NCBI GenBank assembly: GCA_013180625.2
Contig: SNVD02008142.1
Location: 248,001-312,000, forward strand
Length of the DNA: 64,000 bases
From: Boswellia sacra
Taxonomy: Eukaryota; Streptophyta; Magnoliopsida; Sapindales; Burseraceae
Direction: 5' to 3'
Part shown: positions 46,776 to 59,691 of the stretch, in pieces
Position numbering within the stretch: position 1 is the stretch's first letter
How the letters are laid out: every line of letters starts with the position of its first letter
Notes under the pieces: model-generated
The model's input: only the letters and a program-made list of their open reading frames with translations
The model's database searches: none
What the model was told of the DNA's origin: nothing
Made by a program: the position numbers and the translations under genes

Positions 46776-47397
46776 GGGGGTGATTTTTTTAATCTAAAAT
46801 CTGAATGAGTCTAAATTTGACTGAAATCTGAATAGGTCTTAATACAAATGTCTTAATGATATAATTGTTTTTTATTTTTTAAAATCTGATAATAAGTTTT
46901 AAGTTGATTGTTTTTAATAACTAAAATATTTGAAAATTATTAATTTCTCATATGTGTCCTTATTTAGTATTATATAAATTGCATATTGTATATGTTATAT
47001 AAACATTTGTAAATAATCAATACAATAAAATCAAAATGAAAATATTACAATGCCAAAAAAAATTAAATTGTTAATTAATGTATCTTACATATAATATGAA
47101 AATTAATATGTAATTAAAAAATAAGAAATGAGTATTAAAAAATATAGGAAAAGATCGTTTAAAAATTTACAAAATAGGAATTAAACAAAATTTTTAAGGG
47201 TATTTTAGAACAAAAAAATAGGCAATCCATTCAAATCTTTTTCTATTGAGATAAAAGATTAAAAAAAATATAGTCTTTTCTATTCATATGTTTTTATGTG
47301 AAAACAAGTGTTCAGTCTAAAAAACAATCAATATAAAAGAACATGAAGTTTGAGATTCATTAAAATTCAGACTGTAGATGGAAAAACAATCTACCCC
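46776..47397. mobile_element. Tourist-like MITE, 622 bp, TTA target duplication
   Basis: Left end GGGGGTGATTTTTTTAATC and right end, read inward, GGGGTAGATTGTTTTTCC, flanked by TTA (46773-46775 and 47398-47400). TTA duplications are typical of PIF/Harbinger-derived MITEs. The inverted repeats are imperfect, with CTGAAT-like words on both sides (46799 and inward from 47371), so the copy is old. The interior is AT-rich and non-coding. Confidence 0.6.
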
Positions 47398-47400
47398 TTA

Positions 47401-48796
47401 GCTATTTTTTCTATTTTCCCAATTATATTACAAGTAAGTTATCTACGACATATTAATATTAAATTTACAAAGAATTATACAATCTAACTCATTACAAAAT
47501 CATTAAATAGATGGTTACCATATCATTTATTAAAGTTATTTAATTTATTTTTTAATTAATCATCCAGTAAATTATTGGTCATATTAGGATGAGTATCTTT
47601 CATTTATTTTTCAATATCACTCATATACGAAAAGAAAAACAAAAAAAAAAAAATCTTTGACATGTATTCAAATCTTATTATCGTCATATTATAGGTTTAG
47701 AATACATATATTCTTTAAATCTAGTTTTCTAAGCTCTATTTGAAGAAATTTATGTATCCAATGGACTTTAGACGGATAAAGCCTATTATACACATGATTT
47801 ATTCAACTTAAAAGACTATTAATTGATGGGTCTTCAACTTAATTACATTGACAAGCTAACTACAACTATAAAATAATTTGTTTTGTTAATAGCTAACTTG
47901 TAATAATTCAATAAATAAGAAGATTCTTCCAAATAAAATAATATGTTTTGTCATTACCAACTCAAAATCAAAATGCGAGAATTAAGAAGGCCGGTAGAAG
48001 CTAGTACAGACATAATTTTTGTTGATTTTCGTAAGTTATTATTTAAGTGCAAATTAGTCAAACTATTTCACATCATTATAGGCTTGCGTGGTATATTATT
48101 TCGCGCGTGTGTGTGTGTGTCTATATGTAATTATAAAGTAATAAGCACGTTTTCCGGCTTATTTTATCCATTGCAGTTGATTAAAATAAATAAAATTAGG
48201 TGTATTTTTACGTAAAAAATGGGAGTAAAATATTTAATTTTTTTTATGATTTTATATCAAGATTAAAAACTATATGTCGAGAACTTCCCAATGAAATGCC
48301 TTTTTATCTTTATTATTTTCATTTTTTTATTTTCTAGAGAATTTAATTAGAAACAATTCGGATACTCATGAAGGTAGATGACACCGACCTAAATGTCTTT
48401 TTCGATTATAAATTAGTAGGATTTGGTCTACGATTTATAATTTTATATATATTTTGGGATTTCGGATTAAGACTTTCTTGCTTTCTTTATTAATTTTGGT
48501 TGGAACGTTTCAATTATTAACGGCCAAAAATAAAAGGCCAAGTTCGTCTTCGATCTATTTAACTCTCATTAACCAACAGTACAGGATGATTGGTACAAAA
48601 CTCGGGCATAAGAGACGAATTTGTTTTATCCAATTATAATTCAATAAATCAACAAGTCAAAAGATCAATTTTTTTATAATATAATAAAAAGCTAATTTTG
48701 TTTCTATTTTTTTTAAAGAAATAACAACATTTGAGAATTTTTACATCTATCCAAATTGAATATCAAGTAATAAAATTTCATCGAAAACCTCAAATG
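47401..48796. other. AT-rich intergenic sequence
   Basis: No gene is supported. A (GT)n stretch lies at 48104-48120. A 61-codon frame ending at 48639 begins with a hydrophobic, signal-peptide-like stretch but has no ATG at its start. The last five bases before the Sirevirus-like element are its target duplication. Confidence 0.5.
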
Positions 48797-48801
48797 CATA
48801 T

Positions 48802-49660
48802 TTCTGAGATCTGAAAGTATGGATCAGTTATATGTAATATAATAGTATACTATAATATAAAATGACACAGGAAGATTTACATGGTTCGGTTATGAAAATT
48901 TACGTCCACGGACAGCTTAGATCTGTAATTCACTAAGTTTTTGTTTGTATCATAGTGTTGACTCACTCTCATACACTAATATAATCTTTATAAAACAAAA
49001 TGCCTCCAAGATCTTAAACTCTAGTGACACTGCCCACTCTTTGTTGTTGACAACTTAACAACACACTGTTAAGTAATATATAACAACGATGTCTGACGCT
49101 GAATTACATAAACACTCAACTTGCAAGTTCTCTTGAATGAATACTAACTCACACAGACTAACACAAAATTCATGCACAATCACAATCTCTTAAATATGAA
49201 TAAAACTCTCACAAAACATAATCAAAGTAGCACTCCAATTTTGTGTTGTAGCTCTCCTCTATTTTTCTTGAAATGTCATAACACATAACCACACTACTTA
49301 TAAGTTATATGAAATAACATTATATATAGTGTAAAAGTTGGTTGTTCCTTCTCACCAATATCTTGTAGAGTCTCAATCAAACTCAATTGATAAGAATAGG
49401 ATAATAATAAAAAATATAGGAAGTGATATAAATAAACTCCTAAGTAAATTAGGACATAAATAAAATATACTCCTAAATGAATTATGATACTAGAATAATA
49501 TCCTAATCTAATAAGAGATCAATATGAATATAATGCTTCCTAAAATAAACTTTTAGAAACAATAAAGTAAAAAAGAATATAACCCAACATTTTAATTACA
49601 AGTTTGTCTAAAATAATCATATGCATGGCACATGTCAAGCTGTCACATTTGACACTAACA
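48802..49660 (-). repeat. 3' LTR of the Sirevirus-like element, 859 bp
   Basis: Direct repeat of 58452-59330. On the minus strand it starts TGTTAGTGTCAAATGTGACA. The far end next to the target site has diverged (TTCTGAGATCTG instead of TGTAATATTTG on the plus strand), so the terminal CA is lost in this copy. Confidence 0.9.
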
Positions 49661-50079
49661 ATCTCCCCCTTTTTGGCAACTTTCTAATGAAAACATCAAA
49701 TTGTTTCTGAATAATGATCAACACGTAAAAATAAGTCTAAGACAACTGAAAACAAGCATATCACAATTCACACATAACTAAAAGTACTATACAAATAGGA
49801 ATACTGACTTACCAATTATAAAGCACATAACATAATCAGTCATAACAAAAAATGACAGAATACAAATAACCTGCATGAAACATGATCAAAGCTAAAGTGA
49901 CTGACTTATCATCTTGTAAGGAATGTTATCTGAACATAATCAAAACTAAGTAAACAAAAATAAATTGCTACAAAAACATCAAAAATAAGTAAACACAAAA
50001 AACAGATAATTCAAATATGCATGAAAAAAATACAAAACAGATTAGTTCCTGCAAACAAACAAATTAGAGCAAAAATAAT

Positions 50080-52130
50080 TACTCCCCCTTACTTACTCCC
50101 CCTGAATTCAAGTAAAGATTAGTTTAGAGCAAAGCAAAATAAACACAACAAAGCAAAATAAACACAAAAAATTCCGAAACTACTCTTCTCCCCTTGGTTT
50201 CAGAACAAGTTCCAAAAACAACAAAAACAGAAATGAAAAAAAAATAAACTGATATGAAATAAGTGAAAGTGGGCTGATTTGTGAATAGGCAGTAGAGATG
50301 GAATGCTCGACCTTTTCTTTGATCTACCAGCTTTGGTTTTGAACCTTTTGTCGGTAGTGAATATAGTAGGGTGCTCAAAAACAGCTGGAGTGGCTTGCTG
50401 TCCTATTGTATCAGATGAAGAGGTAATGACTTCTGCCACGATCTTGTGGATAGCCTTATCAAGTTTTTCAGCACTTGTCTCAGTATTATGAGACAACTCT
50501 CTAAGTGATTTAACTGCAAGAGCTGATAGAATCTCCTCTACTACTGTCTCTGATGCTGGAGCTGCTTCATGTGCATGTTCTATAGAATATGGTAGAGAAT
50601 ACTGTGGTGTAGACACAGATGAAACTGGTTCTTCATGAGCTGGTTTTGCTGGTAATAGTTTATCAAAGTGTGGTACCTAAGCTGGTTCTTCTGGAAGTGG
50701 TTCATCAAAAACTTTCTCTTCAATAGCATGCATTCTGGCAGATTTTTTCTTGCCAATTTTACATTTTTCTGACTCTTCAGCTCAGTGCCTTTGGATTTCT
50801 GCTTTGCATCCTTTTTCTTTTTCTTCTTCTCTGTTGTCTTGTCTGTTGTAACAGCACTGGATTCTCCTCCATGATTTCATCAGTTTCCATAAGAGGTTGG
50901 TCATCTGCAGTATCTTTGCCATCAATTTTCCTTTCCAATGTCGATTACTTGGCCTTGATATCTTTAATATCCTGCACAATATCAGCTAGAGTAACATTGA
51001 TTAGAGCAAGTTGTTCTTCCACATTACTCATTGGATTTGTTCTCACTCTTCTTGGTTTTGGTTAAGGATTAGGCAAATCAGATTTGTCATGCAATCTGGG
51101 TAGGAAACTTTTCCTCATAGTCTTTGGTAAAATTTCAAAGGCTTCTTTCGAACTCGTAGGAACACAATTTTGAGCTAAAATTCCTTGAATCAAACAAGGA
51201 AACACAAGCAAATGATAATCATATTTGTAAGGTGCAATCTGAACTATTATGCTATAAATCCATAAACCTAAATTTATTAGTCTATTAGGGCCTAAACAAA
51301 ACAAAAATATCACTCTATCTTCTCTGACTTGATTTTGATGGGTTGAAGGGAACCAATCGAATTGTGTAATTTTATGCAAGGCCCCGTACTTCTTAATAAG
51401 ATATTTCTGATCAATTCCATCTTGAGAGTTTCATACCAAATTATCATGACCTGTTAACTCTTTAAAAACAATCTTCATATCAAAACTGTCATCAATGGAA
51501 TGCAAACTCCCAATAGGAATATCAAAGAATATGTTGATCACATTATGAGAGAATTTAACCAATCTACCTTTACAATACACCTTGTGATAATTAAAGCTTT
51601 TCGAATTATCAATTGACTCAGGTATATTGGCATAAAACTCTTAAATGACAGTCCTAACAGGAGGTAGAAAGCTATTTACTATTCTAGTCTAGTAGATGGA
51701 CTCAAGAAGCTCACCCAGGTGATATCTGTTGAAATCAAAAAAATTCACCGGCCTTTCAATCTACAACTTCCTCTTTGAGATATATTTCAAAAAGTTGTTC
51801 TTCACTTCAGTGGTGAGAAACTTGTTAAATTTGGGCTTGATCTTGTCCTTCATTCATCCAATAGGAACTTGTTTATCATCACTCATCGTAGGATCAATCG
51901 GAAACCTGGATGTTGCTATTATGACTGTTGTGATTGTGAATTGTCATGATTGGTTTGCTCTACAAAATCATTGGATGAAGATATGCTGTTGGTGGTTCTC
52001 TTACGCTCAGTTAAAGATGTCGTGGTTGGGGTTTGATTTGATCTGTTACTGCGCAAGAGTTGTAGAACAGAGATACAAGAGATACGAGAGAGAGAGAGAG
52101 AGGCAAAGTGCAAAACGATTTTGATAGAGA
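50080..52130 (-). pseudogene. Env-position ORF with plant-transposon-protein domain
   Basis: Between RNase H and the 3' LTR the minus strand has about 2 kb of broken frames. From 51680 to 51540 they show an EFYAN...VYCKGRLVKFSHNVINIFFDIP pattern. Next comes IDQKYLIKKYGALHKITQFDWFP-like sequence, then VFPCLIQGILAQN and a Lys/Ser-rich end (50616-50200). The EFYAN...V.GK.V.F....IN.F signature is that of the putative plant transposon protein domain (Transposase_32), often found in Sirevirus and Athila extra ORFs. Whether it ever acted as an envelope protein is unknown. At least four in-frame stops are seen; it is not expressible as one protein. Confidence 0.6.
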
Positions 52131-52884
52131 ACTAAATAACCCTAACTACAGTTGTGATATACTTGGAAAGAAAAAGAGTCCTATTCCAATTCAGTTTCCA
52201 AAACAAATTCAACTTTTAATATGTTTTTTCAAAAGAAACTTATTAATGCAATTAATAAAATAATTCAAAATTTGATTTTGATTGAAATAAGGAATTCTAT
52301 AAGAGTAAGGATTCCCGCCACTGAAAACTCTCCCCCTTAAACCAATAATGCTAAGGCACTTTTGATATATAAACATAAAAAGAAAATCAAATTTCAGTTA
52401 GGCTCAAACGACATCATATGATATAAAAAATATAATAAAAAACAATTACAATTAACATAACAATAATATCTGGATATCATATGAATCATTCTAAGGAAGT
52501 ATATTTCAAAGCTATCTATAATCCATATAAGAAAGTTGTTTAACTTTATTCTTCATTCAATTGAGATGTCAAAAATAATATTTTGACATATTCACAAAAA
52601 TTAATTACATTGGATTATGAATTAAACACAGTAGCCTTCACACAATATAGAGGCAACCTTTTTCATTTGAGTTGGTAACCTTATCATATTTCTTATATAT
52701 CCTGAGGCTACTCTCAATGATAGCTTTCACATATTATATATTGGTAGCCCTCTGTATATTTTTCATTTTTAACCAGTACCTTAATAAAAACACAACATAG
52801 ATTACAGCTCACACATGCTTGATTAAAAGAAAACTTATGATATTATAGATATAATTAACATAATAGGATGCAATGCTTATTCAG

Positions 52885-54540
52885 AAAACTGACAAATACC
52901 TAAGGCCTTTGTTAGATTCTCAAATCCCGTTGCATCTAATGCCTTAGTGAACAAGTCAGTCAATTGTTTTTCAGTGGAGATATGTTCAATATGTATCACT
53001 TTTGACTCTATAAGCTCTCTTATAAAATGGTATTTATATCAATGTGTTTTATTCTAGAATACTGAACTGGATTTTTGAAAATATTTATAGCACTAGTATT
53101 ATCACACAGTTATAGGTTTTTGTTCAATACCATAACCACTTAGCATTGACTTCATCCAAAGTAGTTGTGTACAATAACTCTGCATTGGCTTCATCCAAAG
53201 TAGTTGTGTACAATGACTCCCTGTTGCAATGTATTCTACTTCTGCAGTGGATAAAAAGATGGAATTTTGCTTCTTTGTATGCCAGAAAACCAAGTTAGTA
53301 TGAAAGTAAAAACATCCCTCTGATGTGCTCTTTCTGTCATCTACATTCTCTGCTCAATTAACATCACTAAACCCTGTAAGAGAAGCATTTATTTATTTAA
53401 AAAACCATATCCCATAGTCCTAATTAAGTTCCATGAACATACCTGATGATTCTCTTGGCTCTTGCCAAGTGAGATTCCTTAGGATTTGCTTGAAATATTA
53501 CACAAAGTCCTACACTAAAATATAAATCTAGTCTACCTGTAGTGAGGTATAATAAGCTGCCAATGATGCTTCTATATAGACTTGCATCAATCTCTTTTCT
53601 TACATCATTTTTGGAAAGTTTCAAGTTCGTATAGATAGGAGTTCTCATGGGTTTTGCTTTTTCAAGTTCAAATTTCTTTACAAGATTCTTAACATATATT
53701 GATTAAGATATGATTATCCCCTCACCTATTTGCTGAACCTGCAATCCAACAAAGAAATTTAATTCTTCTACCATGCTCATCTCAAACTCTTCATGCATCA
53801 ACTCAACAAACTCATCAGGTTTGTTTTTGTTAGTTGAGCCAAACGCAATATCATCCATATACACTTAGAGTAACAATAAAATAACTAGGTGCATGTTTGA
53901 TAAATAAAGTCTTATCATTGTTACCCTTGGTATAGCCTTTCTTAATCAAAAAATTTGTCAATCTTTCATACCAAGTTCTAGGAGCTTGTTTCAAACCATA
54001 CAAAGTTTTATGTAACTTGTACACAAAATCAGGATGTCTAGAATTTTCAAATCCTTTGGGCTGTTCAACAAAAGCTTTTTAATTAAGATAACAATTCAAG
54101 AATGTTGTCTTAACATCTATTTGATATAATTTAAAATCAAGCAAGTAAGCAATAACAAGTAGTAATAGATAGACTCAAGTCTAGTTATTGGTGCGAAGGT
54201 TTCATCAAAGTCTATGCTTTCTACTTGTGTGTAACCTTGTGCCACTAATCTAGCTTTATTTCTAACTAGTTGTCCACTCTCATAAGTTTTATTCTTAAAA
54301 ATCCACTTAGTTCCAATGACATTTGCTTTTTGTGGCCTAGGAATTAATTCCCAAACTTTATTTTTTTTGAACTGATTAAGTTCATCTTGCACAGCCTGAA
54401 TCCAAACATCCTCTTTTAAAGCTTCTTTCACATTTTTTGGCTCAACTAATGAAACATAGCAGGCAAATCTTACCTGATTTCTTAACTTGCTTTTGGTCTT
54501 CATCATTCCTTCTAGACTTCTAATGATTGAGATGGTTGGA
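52885..54540 (-). pseudogene. Sirevirus-like RT and RNase H, broken
   Basis: Minus-strand blocks in order are [49 protein letters not shown] and FAPITRLES (54430-54170). The YMDD-type active site YMDDIAFGSTNK follows near 53850, then KPMRTPIYTNLKLSKND and SLYRSIIGSLLYLTTGRLDL (53650-53540). RNase H pieces AKFHLFIHCRSRIH-like and IKHIDIN, and the end LTDLFTKALDATGFENL (52960-52900), close the polyprotein. Stops occur near 54116, 53700, 53420 and 53300. An in-line 42-bp duplication (TTCATCCAAAGTAGTTGTGT, 53145-53220) lies inside RNase H. Confidence 0.85.
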
Positions 54541-56816
54541 TATGCCTTTTGTATCTAAGAAGGTGGATCTTTTCTCTCATCATCATTTCTGATTAAGTTT
54601 CTATCCAAATCTGTGCTGTCAGATGTTATCATTGTGTATAGTGTAATAGTCATTGTTTCCTCTTTCATAACAGAATCTTCCTTGTTGTTACTGCTATCTG
54701 GTGCTAAACTTTTTGCATTTTCTATAAGGCTGGTTATGTTTCCTTCATGAGAGTACTTTGCATAATCCTCAAGGTCATCGAACACTACATTTGTTGACTC
54801 TATTATAGTCTCAATTCAAGGATGGTAAACTCAAAATGTCTTACTGTTCAGTGCATATCCCATGAAGACTCATTTATCACTTTTAGGATTGAATTTACCT
54901 AACTGCTCTTTGTCATTTAATATGTAACACCTACATCTAAAAACATGAAAATACTTCGAGTTTAATTTTCTTCCTTTTAAAATCTCATAAGGAGTTTGGT
55001 TAGTGTTAGGTCTTAGAAAAACTCTATTTGAAATATAACAAGTAGTGCTAAATTCTTGCTATTGAGCATTACTCTAACCATCTCTTGAAGTATCCTGTTT
55101 TTTCTTTCTATAACATCATTTTTTTGGTGTTTTGGGGCCTAAAAATTCATGTACAATTATATGGTATTTGCAAAAATCAGCATAACCAGCATTTTCAAAC
55201 TCCTTGCCATAGTCACTCCTTATCCTTACTATCCTGCCTATGTTCTTGTTTTGCTCATTTTTAAGCTTGATACAAAGATTCTTGGAAGTTTCAAAAGTGT
55301 CAGATTTTTCTGTAATAAAATCAACCTAAGTATATCTACAGAAATCATCAACACAAACAAACACATATCTCTTACCAGAAATGCTTTCAACCTACATAAG
55401 ACCCATAATATCCATATAAAGCAAATCAAGTATTTTAGATGTGCTAAGATGTGACATAGACTTATATGCCCCTTTAATTTCTTTTCCTAAATGACGCAGT
55501 CCATATATCCCATTAGAGTAATCATTAAGTTTAGAAACACCTCTAACAACACATAACTTAGTTAATTTAAGGGATAATTCTAATTTGCCCCCTGAGGTTA
55601 GGCCTAAAAAAATTGAGGACCTCAGTTTTCTAAAATCTAAGAATGTCCCCTGAGATTACTGTAGCGCCGTTAGATTTAACAGAAAATGTATTAAACCGTT
55701 AGATTTAACGGAAAATGTATTGAATAATAACTTAATGCTATTATTAGATTTAACAAAAAATATATTAAATAATAACTTAACGCTAATAAACAGTAAAATA
55801 GACTATAATACCCTTTTCTAAATGGTTTCTAAAGCGTTAAGTTACTATTTAATACATTTTCCGTTAAATCTAATAATAGCATTAAGTTATTATTCAATAC
55901 AGTAAAATAGACTATAATACCCTTTTCTAAATGGTTTCTAAAGCGTTAAGTTACTATTTAATACATTTTCCGTTAAATCTAACAGTGCTACAGTAACCTC
56001 AGGGGGTAATTTTGAGTTTCAGAAAACTGAAGTCCTCAATTTTCTTTTGGCCTAACCTCAGGGGGTACATTTTCCGTTAAATCTAACAGTGCTACAGTAA
56101 CCTCAGGGGGTAATTTTGAGTTTCAGAAAACTGAGGTCCTCAATTTTCTTTTGGCCTAACCTCAGGGGGTAAATTAGAAATAACCCTTAATTTAACTAAA
56201 TCTTTGTAATTTAAATGTCTTAACTTTTGATGCCATAATTCTAAATCTGATATCTTAGTATAAAATGCATTTGCTAACAAGTAACAATTATCCGAAGATC
56301 TATTTTCTTCTAAAATGCATTTCGTATATCATTTAAAACCATGCATTTATTCTGAGTAAAGTTAACAACATACCTATCATCGCATATTTGACTAATGCTA
56401 ATTAGATTTGCTTTCAATCCATCAACAAGCAAAACATTTTGAAATTCAAGTAGGCCTTTAACATTTAAAGTGCTCTTACCGATTATCTAGCTCTTTGCAC
56501 CATCACCATATGTGACATTTCCTTCCTTGCATGACTCAAAATTTTTCAAAAAATTCTAATTTCCAGTCGTGTGCCTAGAACAGCCATTGTCAAAATACCA
56601 AATGCCATTAGAAGAATCATTAAGTGCACTAAGAGCAATATTGTAGGTTGTTTTGTCTTTCTTAACCCACTGCTGTTATGTCTTAGGTAACGGTTTGAAT
56701 TATTTTGACCTTTCATGCAAAAGACTCAACAATTTAAAATATCTAGGTCTGATATGCCTTTTGATACCAAAAAAATAGCATGTTGGAACAAACTTTTTAC
56801 TTTTTCAGGATTGGAT
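54541..56816 (-). pseudogene. Sirevirus-like protease/integrase region, broken by a MITE
   Basis: Minus-strand blocks include GIWYFDNGCSRHTTG-like protease words (near 56570), LNVKGLLEFQNVLLVDGLK and NLISISQICDD (56490-56370). After the MITE come HLSTSKILDLLYMDIMGLM (55455-55400), SGKRYVFVCVDDFCRYT and RIRSDYGKEFENAGY (55240-55190). KCYILNDKEQLGKFNPKSDK follows at 54930-54870 and NVVFDDLEDYAKYS at 54790-54750. These are the copia integrase core with D and D positions recognisable; the E region (normally NGVVERKNR) is corrupted near 55110. Not functional. Confidence 0.8.
55571..56186. mobile_element. Mutator-like MITE, 616 bp, perfect 9-bp duplication
   Basis: Ends are GGGATAATTCTAATTTGCCC and, inward from the right, GGGTTATTTCTAATTTACCC, continuing through CCTGAGGTTAGGCC. 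Flanks are TTAATTTAA on both sides (55562-55570 and 56187-56195). The interior is itself repetitive: a ~104-bp unit containing TTTCCGTTAAATCTAACAG and CAGTAACCTCAGGGGG is present twice (about 55960-56065 and 56066-56170). An ~80-bp unit starting CAGTAAAATAGACTATAATA is also repeated (55791 and 55910). It interrupts the integrase region of the Sirevirus-like element. Confidence 0.9.
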
Positions 56817-58404
56817 TTAAAAGAACTCAAAGGAGACACAAAAAACATCATTACTTTTTGAACTAGGACTTGACCATTTAGAAGTCGGTTCAGAAAAGTT
56901 ACCTGATGTTGAAGCCTTTACAAACACAGTATTCGATGAAGATGCAATGTGACCTTCTGAATAACCCAAGCCATGTTTGTTAGAATTATCTCTTTCAAGG
57001 CTAAAAACCTGATCAAGTTTTACAGACCCAATTCTGAGTTGATCAGTACATCTTCTACTTTCAACCAGTTTTGCAATAATTTTATCAACATGTTCTGTTT
57101 TCTCTTTAAAGGCAGACTCTAGCTCACTAATGCAGTTTTTAGCAAAGGCTTTCTCACATTTCAGCACTTCATTTCCTTTTTCACAGTTCTGATTTCCTTT
57201 TTTTGATTCAGCTATTCAGTGCAAAGTGCCTTGTAGGTTTCTTACAATTCCTCATAATATTCAGGATCATTCCTACATCTAAATGTTCATCATCAGTTCT
57301 AATGCAATTTTCGGTTACGCTGAACATACCCTTTATTAGCTGTAAATACTGTGAATGCAACAAAGTTACTCATACATTCTTGGTCATCTGAATCAGTCTC
57401 TAAATCATCACTCCATGTGGCTAACATTCACTTGTTCTTTTTCTTTTTTAGATTAGCATATTCAGATTGAATATACCCATAACCAAAACACTCATAGCAT
57501 TGAATCTGTCATTTCCTGTTAGGTTGTTTTGGACTCTTTTTGTTATTCTCCTTGTTGAATTTTCTGAATTTTTCATCACTTGAGCTTGACACCTTTATTT
57601 GATTTCTTTTTCCTCAAATTCTTCTTCATGAACTCAACATAATTCTTGGTTAGAAAAGCAATCTATATTGAATCAATTTCATCAAACTCATCATTACTTT
57701 CATTATCAGATTTTTCAGTTTTAACAGTGAATGTAATGCTTTTACCTTTTCTACTTTCTAGTGTTATGTTTAATATCAAAATTCTAAAGAATGCCAACAA
57801 GTTCATCAACCCTCATCTCATCAGTGTTTTTTACTTCTTTAATGGCAAAGATTTTTGGTTGAAATTTGTCAAGAGCAGATCTAATGATTTTACTAACAAT
57901 TTCTGCATCTGAAAAGGTTCTACGAAGCATCTATGCAGAATTTGTAATATGACACAACTTTGAAAAAAAAATAAGATATTGACTCATCCTCATACGTCAT
58001 TAGATCTCAAATTGTGAATTCAATCTCATCAATTTAGATCTTTTAACAGAAGTGATACCTTTATGTTTTACCTCAAGGATGTCCCAAGCTTCTTTACCCA
58101 CTTTGCATCTTGAAATTTGACCAAAGTTGTTAAGATCAACAGCTGCAAAAATCGCATTGAGTGCTTTTGAATTTCAACTAGAACGCCTGTACTCCTCATC
58201 AGTCCATTCCTCCTCAAGTATAAGTTTTGAAGCTACCAATGCATCCAACTGTGTTGGTGGCATCCAACCTCTTAGAACACTAGTCCATGCCCTGTCATCA
58301 AGAGATTTGATATACATCATCATTCTCACTTTCCAATATGAATAATGACCATAATCAGGAATAGGTGGTTGTGATCCATATCCTCCATTTCGTATAAACT
58401 CCAT
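56817..58404 (-). pseudogene. Sirevirus-like gag, broken
   Basis: The frame from the ATG at 58404 shows PPIPDYGHYSYWKVRMMMYI, the copia gag N-terminal block, then RAWTSVLRGWMPP and a VNKKALNAIF-type segment (AKVGKEAWDILEVKH, 58120-58070). A degenerate zinc knuckle CYECFGYGYIQSEY lies at about 57505-57460, with the His and last Cys replaced. Then follows a charged helical region (CISELESAFKEKTEHVDKII, CTDQLRIGSVKLDQVFSLER, KHGLGYSEG, 57160-56960) that is characteristic of Sirevirus gag. Multiple stops and frameshifts separate the pieces. Confidence 0.82.
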
Positions 58405-58451
58405 GTCTTCAAATCGACGTAGTCTTTCTTCACTTGTATGTCAGTACCAAC

Positions 58452-59330
58452 TGTAATATTTGAAAATATGGATCAGTTATACGTAATATAACAGTACACT
58501 GTAATATAAAATGACATAAGAGGATTTACGTGGTTCGGTTATAAAAACCTATGTCCACGGACAGCTTAGAGTTGCAATTCACTAAGTTTTTTTTGTACAA
58601 TCTTTATGTGCATTTATAGTACTGACTCGCTCTCACACACTAACATAATCTTTGTAAAACAAAATCCCCCTAAGATCTTAAACTCTAATGACACTTCCCA
58701 CTCTCTATTACTGATAACTTAACAATACACTATTAAGTAATGCATAACAATGATGTCTGACACTGAATTACATAAACACTCAACCCGTAAGTTCTCTCGA
58801 GTGAATACTAACTCACATAGGCTAACACAAAATTCATGCACAATCACAATCTCTCATATATGAATAAAACTCTCACAAAACATAATCAAAGAAGCATTCC
58901 AATTTTTCATTGTAGCTCTCCTCTATTTTCTTGAAATGTCGTAACACACAACCACACTACTTATAAGTTACATGAAATAACATTATATTTAGTATGTAAT
59001 TCGGTTGCCCTTTCTCACCAATATCATGTAGAATATTAACAAACTCAATTGGTAAAAATAGGATAATGATAAAAAATATAGGAAATGATATAAATAAACT
59101 CCTAAGTAAATTAGAACATAAATAAAATATATTTCTAAGTGAACTATGATACTAGAATAATATCCTAATTTAATAAGAGATATTCAATATGAATCTAATA
59201 CTTCATAAAATAAACTTCTAGAAATAGTAAACTAAGAAACAATATAACACAATATTTTAATTACAGGTTTATTCAAAATAATCATATGTATAGCACATGT
59301 CAAGTCAAGATGTCATATTTGACACTAACA
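58452..59330 (-). repeat. 5' LTR of the Sirevirus-like element, 879 bp
   Basis: Direct repeat of 48802-49660. On the minus strand it ends in AATATTACA, next to a degraded primer site (GTTGGTACTGACATAC, compare TGGTATCAGAGC). A small number of indels distinguish it from the other LTR. Confidence 0.9.
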
Positions 59331-59335
59331 CATAT

Positions 59336-59657
59336 ATAATATTCGAAAACTTGATTGAATAATTCTATATCTAAACTAGCTTTCTATATAATCTAAAATA
59401 AAAAAATATAATTAGATAAATAATTACTGTAACATGCCATTTAACTTCATTTGTTTATTTTTATTTTTTTATTTATGTAGTGATATTTTATCAACTTAAA
59501 TTATACAAAAAATTAATTTTAGATGTATTATTCAACTCGATATACCGCTTGTCAACCTTCTAGTATTGCTTGATAACTTGACACCTGTTAGGCTGCTGGT
59601 AATATTGCTAAACCACTTTTTAGAAATTAACAGAGTAGTTCAAATTTTATTAAATAT

Positions 59658-59691
<34 letters not shown>

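Larger units (their letters stand above)
48802..59330 (-). mobile_element. Sirevirus-like copia retrotransposon, 10.5 kb, decayed
   Basis: Two LTRs (48802-49660 and 58452-59330) and a perfect 5-bp duplication CATAT (48797-48801 and 59331-59335) define the element. On the minus strand the order is gag, protease/integrase, RT/RNase H, then an extra ORF region before the 3' LTR, the plan of Sireviruses. A purine tract AAAAAGGGGGAGAT adjoins the 3' LTR (49661-49675). Further GGGGGAG tracts occur at 50082-50102 (two) and near 52330; multiple such tracts are a known Sirevirus trait. Dozens of stops and frameshifts occur throughout. A 616-bp MITE (55571-56186) has inserted into the integrase region. 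Confidence 0.92.

Noticed and set aside
48454..48639. Short frame with a signal-peptide-like start, possible small secreted peptide
   Set aside because: It begins at TTG, not ATG, has no upstream exon or family motif, and lies in AT-rich DNA beside a retrotransposon.
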